Below, in pieces: positions 57,104 through 64,000 of a stretch of DNA of 64,000 nucleotides. The stretch is from NCBI GenBank assembly GCA_016125005.1, contig WGMQ01000054.1:1-64000 (forward strand), read 5' to 3'. The DNA comes from a bacterium (GTDB taxonomy: Bacteria; Sumerlaeota; Sumerlaeia; SLMS01). Position 1 is the first letter of the stretch. Every line of letters begins with the position of its first letter. Under the pieces are notes generated by a model, which made no database searches, had not been told where the DNA came from, and saw only the letters and a program-made list of their open reading frames with translations. The position numbers and the translations under genes were made by a program.

Positions 57104-60100
57104 ATGAGACGATTGTCGATTCTGGTGGCGATGTGGAGTTTCGTGTGGGCGAGTGCGTTCGCCGTGACCTTTCGCGACCTAGTGCCTGGCGCCGGCCTGC
57201 CGGGCACCGACGTCCGATTGTCCGCCACGGAGGCGCTGGCAGGGTCGTTTTCCGTTCGGATCGGTGAGACAGGGGCTTCGATCCCGGCCACCGTCGAGGG
57301 AAGCGACCTACTATTCGCCATTCCTCCCGGCACCACGACGGGCGATGTCTTTGTCTCCGCCGATGGCGGGGACTTCGAGAAGGCCGGCTACACCTTCCGG
57401 GTGGCACGGGCGGTTCCGGTCCGCTTTGACGTGCCCAATGCGGGAGTCTTCGTCAGTCACGATGTGGGCTCGACCATCGAGGACGCGGTGCTTGAGCAGG
57501 GAACGCTGATGGTGCTGGTGCCGGTCGGCGAGACGGCCCTCATCGCAGCTACCGCGGAGGACCCCGAGGCTCCGCAGCTCATGGCGTTCATCACCGACTC
57601 GATGACGGAGGCCGTGCTCGGTGCGGAATCAACCGCGACCGCGATGGTGTTCCTCTCCCCCGGCATCCATTCGTCGGATCCGGTGGAAGCCGATCCTCGG
57701 CTGGCTGCGATCCGGGCGCTCGACGGGGTCGTGCAGGCGGCACAGGTAGCGAACTCCCATCTGGCGGTCGGACGTGATTTTCTTCAGGACGCGCGCTATG
57801 AGGACGCGCTGGTCGCCGCCCTGACGGAGTACAGCCAAATCGTGGCGGCGGGCATCGATGAAGAGTTGGAGGAAAAGGGATCGCAGGGGGAAAAGCTCTC
57901 CGAGGATACGGTGTCGGAGGACTACGATTTTGCGAACGGGAGCCCGCGCGACCTGCCGGGGGCCATCAACGTGCTTCTCGCGAGTGCCATGGACCCGACC
58001 GTGGATGCGAACAACGTTCCGGTTCGGCGCATGAATCTGGAGGGACGTCCCCTGGGGGTGCTCGGCAAGAAGATCAACCCGCTCGATTGGATCGCCCATG
58101 CGTGGGCATTGGACCCGGAGCAGTTCTCCGGACTCGCCGAGGTCAACGCGATGACCGCTGCCCAGGCGGAGGCCCGCGTCTATACCCGGCAGGGGACGCA
58201 GCCGGTTTCCTCGCTGAGCGTGAAGGCCACCAACGTCCTGAAGAACTTCAACCTGATCGACGTGGTGGCGGATGCCCTGCTGGGTTTCGCGCCTAGCTTT
58301 CCGCCGAAAGACGGCCTCGAGTTCCCTGCGGATCGGGCCGGGGTGTACATGGTGAGGTCGTACAGCGGCGCCGTGTATCCGGCGCTTGATCCGCTGATAT
58401 CCGCGCTCCCCGAGGGTGGCGATGAGGACGCGGCCATGAAGGGGATCAACGTGGTCCTCGCCGTGGTGGATTTTGCCTCCATCTTCCTTCCGATCAAGAC
58501 GATCCTTGGGAACGAACTGCTGGCAAAGATCGCCTATCGTTCCGCGCGGGAGGTTACAGCGGCCATCATTCGCGAGGGGAACGAGGGGCGCGCCCTGACG
58601 GCGGAGTTCGTGACCACAGTCTTTCTGGAGGTGGCGAAGGGAATCACGAAGCAGATCTTCTCGACTCTGGCGGATCTGGGGCTGAAAGCCATCCCACGGC
58701 TTGGAAAGTCGGTGGCGAAGTTCGTGAACGTGCTGGGCAAGGTGGCCAGTGGTGGCGCCGCGGTGGAACGCCTGGCGGCGCTCACCAACGCTTCACGCAT
58801 CCTCAGCGAGAGGGCGTTCTTCGCGCCGTCGGTGGAATCCTCGATCGTGGTGATAGGCGATCCGTTCGCACCGGAAGTGGTCGAGGTTCGCCCCCGGCGC
58901 GCACATCGTGGACGCTTTGTCACGCTGACGGGACGCCGGTTCCTTGATGGCCAGGCAGCAGCCCACATCGTCCGCTTCGGCGGCGGGGGCACCGATCCCT
59001 ACCAGACGGGCGGTGCCGGGCGCGTGATCGTGGCGACCCGCGACACGCTTGTTGTGGAAGTGCCCGAGGAGGCAGAGACCGGTCCCATCACCGTGGCCAT
59101 CGTGGATCGAGGCGTGGCGAATACCGTGCGAATCGCAGATGGCATGGGGCTGTTCACGGTCATCCCCGATCCGGTGATCACGGCAGTGTCGCCGTCGTCG
59201 ATCATCCCGGGCGGAATGGTCCGCGTGGAGGGAAGCGGCTTTGCCGCCGTGATGGAGGACAACCGTGTCACCTTCTCGGGGAGTTCCAGCCAGGCCCTTT
59301 CCGTCCTGGTCGGTACGGATAGCGAACTGCTGGTGCAGGCTCCCTCGGATCTCGCCAGTGGCACGGTGACAGTGAAAGTCGGCAACCGAACCAGCAATGG
59401 GTTCCCGCTGAGTACGGTGCTTCCAGCCATCATCCCCGCGGGCGGCACCCTCTTCGTCAGCACCACCGCCGACAACACCGCGGCCGACGGCCAATTGACT
59501 CTTCGCGAAGCGATGCTCCATGCCTCCGGTCGACTTGGGCGCGCGCTGACCTCGCCCCCACCCGACCCGCCAGAGGGTTCCTCCTACGAGTCCAACTTCG
59601 TGAGTGGGAGTCCCGGAGCCGGCGTCCGCGATCAGATCATCGTCACGTTCTCCGATCCGACCGTGCTGACTCCCGGGGCACCGCTCCCCACGTTCGGGAA
59701 CTTTGACGAGGTCCAGTTTACCAACGTGACGATCAATGGCGCCACTGCTGGAGGGGACGGCCTTGTCTTCGATGGCATCCGCAGCCGGATACAGAATGTT
59801 ACGGTAACGGGATTTGCGGGAAACGGAGTTCGGTTCACGGGTGATGCGCTCGGTTGCGAGGCCGCGCGCGTGAAGGTGCTATCTCCCGGTGCTCACGGCG
59901 CTCTGTTCGACGGAAACGCCCAGCTCAACGTACTTGATGCGTTCTCGGTCGAGGATGCAGTCGGCGATGGCGTGCGACTGGAGGGGAGCGGGGTGCGGTT
60001 CAACCGCATGACGCGCCCGGGCGTGACCGGGCCGGACGTGGACATCGGGCACATCCTGCGATCGGGTGGCCACGGTGTCGTCATCATGGGGGGCGCCACG

Positions 60101-62845
60101 GCGAACTGGCTCGCGTTTGGTGACGTCATGCAGAGCGCGCAAGGGGGAGTGCTGGTGGCGAGTGACTCGCCCGGGAACATGCTGGGTCGGGCGGACAGCT
60201 CGATCGGTATCTTCCCAAAGGTCTTCTCGAACCAGGGTCCCGGCGTGACCGTCGAGGCCGCCCGCACCGCTGTGCGCTACCTGAACGTGGGCTCCAACGT
60301 GGGCGACGGGATCCTGCTTCAGGGCGCCTCCGCCACGGACTGCATTGTGGATTTGGTACGGGTAGGCTTTGAATACGACACGGGGGCGGCGGCGCCGAAC
60401 CAAGGGCACGGGATCCATATCCGCTCGGGGGCTTCCCGCATCTTGGTCGGCCGTCGGGAGAACTCGAGCTTTGGCGCTCGCACGAGTATCGCCGGGAACC
60501 GCGACGATGGGATTCGCGTCGATGGCACCGCCGGGGGCGCTTCCTTCGTCGATGTGAAGCACTGCCACATCGGCCTGGCAATCTCGGGCATTAGCAGTGA
60601 GGTTTCCCGCGGCAACGGAGGCGCGGGGGTCGCCCTGGTCAATGCCAGCGACTGCGAGATTGGTGATCTCTCGACGTCGCTCGACGTCCACATCAACAAC
60701 CATGCGACAGAGGGCATCCTGATCTCGGGAGAAGCATCGACCCGCAACCGAGTGTTCAACTGCCAGATCGGCAGCCACCACGACGGGCGGGACGGCATCG
60801 GCAACGCCGTGGGTATCCGCGTGGCAGGGGGCGCTTGGCGAAACATCATCGGGCAGCGCAATGGTCCATTCTTCGCCTTCGACGGCGCCTTTTTCCTGGA
60901 TGGAAAGGGGGCCAATGTGATCATGAACAACAGCGACGCTGGCATCGTGCTGGCCAGCGGCGGCGATCCCACCACCACGCAAAACCCCACGGATCCGCCC
61001 TCGGGCGGCAATACAATCATCGGCAATCGCATCGGCGGCCCCGCGGACAACAACCCGATCCATCGCGGTAACGGCGTGGGACTGCGCCTTGAGGATGGAG
61101 CCCGTTACAATCGCATCGGCGGTCGCGAGGAAGGGGACGCGAATCGCTTTGCGGCGAACATCCGTGCGGGAATCCATATCAACGGAGGCAAGGTCTCGGG
61201 GCGCTCTGTGAACCGCATCATCGGCAACACCTTCGAGCGACAGGGCGAAACGGCTCCACCGTCTGGGGACCCCCTCACCTCTCGACCCGACGGAGTTGGC
61301 GTCCTCGTCACGGGCGGAGCCACGGGGCACCTCATCGGCAGCAGCGATCCGATTTCAGGAAACGAGTTCACCGACAACATGGTCGGTGTCTATACAGAGG
61401 ACAGCGAGGAAATCACCATCGCAGGGAACGAGTTCACGGGCAACGTTTTGGCGGGGGCGATCCTGCTCAATAGCCAACGCTGCGTTTGCGGACCCCACAA
61501 CACTCTGCACACCAACGGAAACAATACCGACCCGCTCGCAGCCATCGTGCTGGCCGGTGGCGGAGAGCACCGCGTCTGGGGGAACGAAATCGGCGGCCGC
61601 GCGCCCGACGATCCGGTCGAGCTCGGTAACCAGGGACATGGGGTCACGATCCTCGACAGCGCCGACAACCTGATCGGCGGAGGCAACGGCGCGGGCAACG
61701 TCATCGTCCGCAACCAAGGCAACGGGATCCTGATTCGAGGGGTCGGCTCAACGGGCAACCAGATCGCGACAAACCGGATCGGCACGCGAACGAACTTCGG
61801 CCCGGCCCCCCGTCCGAACACAGAGGACGGCATTCGGCTCGATCAGGGCGCCAACAACAACACCATCGGTGGCATGCTCACGATCAACCGGGCCGGGGCC
61901 CAGCTTGCCCTCCCCGTGGGCAACAAGATCGTCGCAAACGGGATGCACGGCGTGCACGTGGACGGCGCCGCGACCATCGCCAACACGATCACCTGGAACG
62001 CGATCGGCGACCACGACGAGCTTTCCGGGTTCCTTGGCATTCACCTCAGCAACGGGGGCAATCAGTCGCTCGCTCCGCCCGCCATCACCCGGTTCGAGGC
62101 AGGCGTCATCAGCGGCACTTCGACTGCGCCGAATGGAAGCCTGGTACAGGTCTTCTGTGACCCTTCGGATGAGGGCATGATCCTTCTCGGCGAGGCGCTC
62201 GTCGCGGGCGGCGAGTGGAACATCCTGCCCGGTCTCGTCCTCCACCCAAACCTGACCGCAACCGTCACCCACGTCACCACGGGCTCCACCTCCGAGTTCG
62301 GCACCCGCATCCACATTGATGACCTGCGTGGACCCGCCCTGGTCGTGCGCCGCTCCGACCGGGGCGCCCCCCAGGACGCACCCGTCTTGGGCGGACGCCC
62401 CTCCGCCATTCATGACTTCGAGCTGGAGAGCGACGAATCCCCCATCCGCATCACCGGCATGGAGTTCCGCCTGAACCCCGACCTGACCCAGCCACAACTC
62501 GCCGACCTCCCCTACCTGCTCCATGACACCAACGAGAACGGCCGTCCCGACGCGGGAGACCGGATCATCTCCGGCCCACCGACCGACGATGGGACCACCG
62601 GCGTTTGGAACTTTGATGACATCGACGTGGTCATCGACCCGGGAAGTGTCCAGCGATGGCTGCTGGTCGGCACCGTCAGTGGCACCACGGGACCATTCCA
62701 GTTGAGCATCGAGTCCGCCACTTCAGTGGATTCTGTCGTGTTGTTCCCCGCCGCGCTCATCACCGCAACCGGCCCGTTTCCCGTCCCGGCGGACAGGCTG
62801 ACGCTGATCGAAGTCGTCGATCCCACCCAGTGGACGCTGTATTGA
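57104..62845 (+). CDS. Giant secreted protein: TIG domains, CSLREA-like motif, parallel beta-helix
   Basis: Product of 1,913 aa from ATG 57104 (GGGAG seven bases upstream), starting with a signal peptide (MRRLSILVAMWSFVWASAFA). Residues 20-590 are a mixed region with two hydrophobic alanine-rich stretches. Two IPT/TIG-like sandwiches follow (about 589-682; 687-775, ITAVSPSSIIPGGMVRVEGSGF). A CSLREA-type start (STTADNTAADGQLTLREAM, about 784) introduces a long right-handed parallel beta-helix to about 1690, with repeated GNRIGG, HNIIGG-like and NGIRVDG turns (Asn-Gly-rich rungs). The C-terminus (1740-1913) is a beta sandwich ending PTQWTLY. An adhesin or polysaccharide-binding/cleaving surface role is inferred; no lyase catalytic site is evident. 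Confidence 0.82.
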   Translation: MRRLSILVAMWSFVWASAFAVTFRDLVPGAGLPGTDVRLSATEALAGSFSVRIGETGASIPATVEGSDLLFAIPPGTTTGDVFVSADGGDFEKAGYTFRVARAVPVRFDVPNAGVFVSHDVGSTIEDAVLEQGTLMVLVPVGETALIAATAEDPEAPQLMAFITDSMTEAVLGAESTATAMVFLSPGIHSSDPVEADPRLAAIRALDGVVQAAQVANSHLAVGRDFLQDARYEDALVAALTEYSQIVAAGIDEELEEKGSQGEKLSEDTVSEDYDFANGSPRDLPGAINVLLASAMDPTVDANNVPVRRMNLEGRPLGVLGKKINPLDWIAHAWALDPEQFSGLAEVNAMTAAQAEARVYTRQGTQPVSSLSVKATNVLKNFNLIDVVADALLGFAPSFPPKDGLEFPADRAGVYMVRSYSGAVYPALDPLISALPEGGDEDAAMKGINVVLAVVDFASIFLPIKTILGNELLAKIAYRSAREVTAAIIREGNEGRALTAEFVTTVFLEVAKGITKQIFSTLADLGLKAIPRLGKSVAKFVNVLGKVASGGAAVERLAALTNASRILSERAFFAPSVESSIVVIGDPFAPEVVEVRPRRAHRGRFVTLTGRRFLDGQAAAHIVRFGGGGTDPYQTGGAGRVIVATRDTLVVEVPEEAETGPITVAIVDRGVANTVRIADGMGLFTVIPDPVITAVSPSSIIPGGMVRVEGSGFAAVMEDNRVTFSGSSSQALSVLVGTDSELLVQAPSDLASGTVTVKVGNRTSNGFPLSTVLPAIIPAGGTLFVSTTADNTAADGQLTLREAMLHASGRLGRALTSPPPDPPEGSSYESNFVSGSPGAGVRDQIIVTFSDPTVLTPGAPLPTFGNFDEVQFTNVTINGATAGGDGLVFDGIRSRIQNVTVTGFAGNGVRFTGDALGCEAARVKVLSPGAHGALFDGNAQLNVLDAFSVEDAVGDGVRLEGSGVRFNRMTRPGVTGPDVDIGHILRSGGHGVVIMGGATANWLAFGDVMQSAQGGVLVASDSPGNMLGRADSSIGIFPKVFSNQGPGVTVEAARTAVRYLNVGSNVGDGILLQGASATDCIVDLVRVGFEYDTGAAAPNQGHGIHIRSGASRILVGRRENSSFGARTSIAGNRDDGIRVDGTAGGASFVDVKHCHIGLAISGISSEVSRGNGGAGVALVNASDCEIGDLSTSLDVHINNHATEGILISGEASTRNRVFNCQIGSHHDGRDGIGNAVGIRVAGGAWRNIIGQRNGPFFAFDGAFFLDGKGANVIMNNSDAGIVLASGGDPTTTQNPTDPPSGGNTIIGNRIGGPADNNPIHRGNGVGLRLEDGARYNRIGGREEGDANRFAANIRAGIHINGGKVSGRSVNRIIGNTFERQGETAPPSGDPLTSRPDGVGVLVTGGATGHLIGSSDPISGNEFTDNMVGVYTEDSEEITIAGNEFTGNVLAGAILLNSQRCVCGPHNTLHTNGNNTDPLAAIVLAGGGEHRVWGNEIGGRAPDDPVELGNQGHGVTILDSADNLIGGGNGAGNVIVRNQGNGILIRGVGSTGNQIATNRIGTRTNFGPAPRPNTEDGIRLDQGANNNTIGGMLTINRAGAQLALPVGNKIVANGMHGVHVDGAATIANTITWNAIGDHDELSGFLGIHLSNGGNQSLAPPAITRFEAGVISGTSTAPNGSLVQVFCDPSDEGMILLGEALVAGGEWNILPGLVLHPNLTATVTHVTTGSTSEFGTRIHIDDLRGPALVVRRSDRGAPQDAPVLGGRPSAIHDFELESDESPIRITGMEFRLNPDLTQPQLADLPYLLHDTNENGRPDAGDRIISGPPTDDGTTGVWNFDDIDVVIDPGSVQRWLLVGTVSGTTGPFQLSIESATSVDSVVLFPAALITATGPFPVPADRLTLIEVVDPTQWTLY

Positions 62846-63202
62846 GGATCGGGCGAAAGAGAACCGGGTGACGGTGATTGTCCCTCGCAGCCGCAGGGCC
62901 CGGTGCTAACCAGGAATGGAACGAAAGGAATAGGATCGGTGGCTCACCAACCTCAATTCGGCGCCAGGTAACGAACGCGCTGCACTCAATCAGTGCCGCG
63001 TAAATTTCGGGGACCCGGGTGGCAAAAGGGCCCGCGTTTTCCAGCGCCAGAGTCACGAGTCACCACGATTGTCTTCATCCTCGCATATCCCCCTGTGGTA
63101 ACCTCAAAGTGCCTGATCGTCTGCGGGACTCTCCCGATATTCCGCTGGACGCTCCTCGCTTCCCGGTAGCCTCTAGGCACGACTAGATTTGGAGGGATCC
63201 CC
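62846..63202. other. Intergenic region, nothing recognised
   Basis: About 357 bases between the beta-helix gene and the DUF4349 gene. No open frame with a ribosome site, no strong hairpin with T-run and no convincing promoter could be identified, although the promoter of the downstream gene presumably lies in its right half. Confidence 0.5.
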
Positions 63203-64000
63203 ATGCGGCAACTACTGTTTTCCACGATGATCGTCATGCTGACCACCGCCTGCGCCACCAGCGACTCGGCACCGCCGATGATGGTGAGCGACATGAGCAG
63301 AGTGGCACCCTCCGGCGCTTCGTTCGGCTATACGGCGTGGGATGGCATTCTGGAGTCTGGAGAGGTTGCTTCGCGCAAGATGGCGGCTTCGTCACCCGTG
63401 GCGGATCGCAAGATCGTCTATACGGCAAGCCTGGCCATCATGGTGAGCCTGCGCTCCACGGCGATCGAGCGGATCGGTAAGTTGGCGGAGGAGAAGGGCG
63501 GGATCGTTTCGCGTTCGTCGCTGCGGGACATCACGATCCGCGTTCCCCCCGACCAGTTGCAGGCAACGCTTCGCGAAATCGAGGCGCTCGGAGAGGTCCT
63601 TGACCGGAATGTCTCGAGCGATGACATCACCGAGTCCTATCGCGACGTCGAGGGGCGCCTGAGCACGGCGAAGGCCTCACGCGACCGGCTGCTGAAGCTC
63701 CTCGAAACCGCGGAGGAAACCAAGGACGTGCTCCTGATCGAGCAGGACCTGAGGCGCCTGACGGAGGAAATCGAGCAGATCGAGCGCTCGCTTCGCGGCA
63801 TGGACAACCAGGTCCAGTTTGCGACGATCCAGATAAGCGTCGAGGAGCGCGCCCGCGAGCAGGTCAATGTGGTGCGTCCGCCGTCCCCCTTCACCTGGAT
63901 GGAAAAGCTCGGCATCGACGAAGTCATGGCAACCCGCCGTAACCCCTCCCTCTCGGGACCGCGCCGCTCCCTGCCGTGGTTGCTGCATGGCAATCCGTTC
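63203..64000 (+). CDS. DUF4349 lipoprotein, 3' end beyond window
   Basis: ATG 63203 with GGAGG seven bases upstream opens a frame that is still open at the window edge (266 codons). The N-terminus MRQLLFSTMIVMLTTAC has a lipobox with Cys 17, so it should be a membrane-anchored lipoprotein. IVYTASLAIMVSLRST, EEKGGIVSRSS, ITIRVPPDQLQATL, LGEVLDRNVSSDDITESYRDVEGRL and the long coiled coil LIEQDLRRLTEEIEQIERSLR are the DUF4349 pattern. The usual C-terminal transmembrane helix is not reached. Function of the family is unknown. The octamer at 63416 encodes V-Y-T in the first conserved strand. Confidence 0.85.
   Translation, partial: MRQLLFSTMIVMLTTACATSDSAPPMMVSDMSRVAPSGASFGYTAWDGILESGEVASRKMAASSPVADRKIVYTASLAIMVSLRSTAIERIGKLAEEKGGIVSRSSLRDITIRVPPDQLQATLREIEALGEVLDRNVSSDDITESYRDVEGRLSTAKASRDRLLKLLETAEETKDVLLIEQDLRRLTEEIEQIERSLRGMDNQVQFATIQISVEERAREQVNVVRPPSPFTWMEKLGIDEVMATRRNPSLSGPRRSLPWLLHGNPF

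Overview
This 64 kb stretch is GC-rich (roughly 64% by eye) and gene-dense. It reads as chromosome from a diderm (Gram-negative type) bacterium: there are lipobox lipoproteins, a Wza-like outer-membrane polysaccharide export protein, large secreted beta-rich proteins, a sigma-54 activator and a signal peptidase I. The mixture (Yej-type peptide importer, McsA/McsB/ClpC outside a Firmicutes setting, Calx-beta, SdrD-like and beta-helix surface proteins, a SpoIIE-type phosphatase sensor) suggests an environmental lineage near the PVC/FCB superphyla or a candidate phylum such as Sumerlaeota. That placement is inference; no 16S rRNA gene is present. I see no tRNA, rRNA, CRISPR array, transposase or phage gene.

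Layout: (1) 1-3629, 5' part of a large secreted protein with DUF11-like and SdrD/Cna-B-like repeats, minus strand. (2) 4499-17371, an exopolysaccharide cluster on the plus strand, largely coupled by ATGA-type overlaps: GT2, a GT4 fused to a glycoside-hydrolase-like domain, Wza-like exporter, Wzz/GumC-like protein, a P-loop-less CpsD-like protein, flippase, GT2, GT4 and a Wzy/WaaL-type protein. (3) 17373-21532, minus strand: a Calx-beta secreted protein, a MOSC protein and RNase HI. (4) 21670-21780, a run of hairpins ending in a terminator, a candidate small RNA. (5) 21877-27800, a Yej/Opp-type importer operon, followed by a GT2, a degenerate PdeM-like phosphoesterase and an MrfA/YprA-type helicase. 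(6) TetR and ThiD (minus) diverging from MetH (plus). (7) 37364-48733, minus strand: two-gene ABC exporter, LepB, an ABC-2/M1-like fusion, DinB, an NtrC-type regulator and a PAS/GAF/PP2C sensor phosphatase. (8) 48962-52428, a C-terminal processing protease and small unknown proteins, including a tandem pair of paralogues. (9) 52613-56869, mcsA-mcsB-clpC. (10) 57104-62845, a 1,913-aa beta-helix surface protein, then a DUF4349 lipoprotein running off the end.

The most striking signal is not a gene. The octamer GTCTATAC (reverse complement GTATAGAC) occurs 32 times in the window where base composition predicts about one. It lies inside unrelated genes, in all three reading frames, and is kept even where it needs rare codons (ATA, AGA, CTA). 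It is almost always preceded by a pyrimidine and usually followed by a purine. Eight copies sit within 2.3 kb of the Calx-beta gene. I regard it as a candidate genome-wide functional word: uptake-like sequence, methylation or nucleoid-protein target, or an mRNA element.
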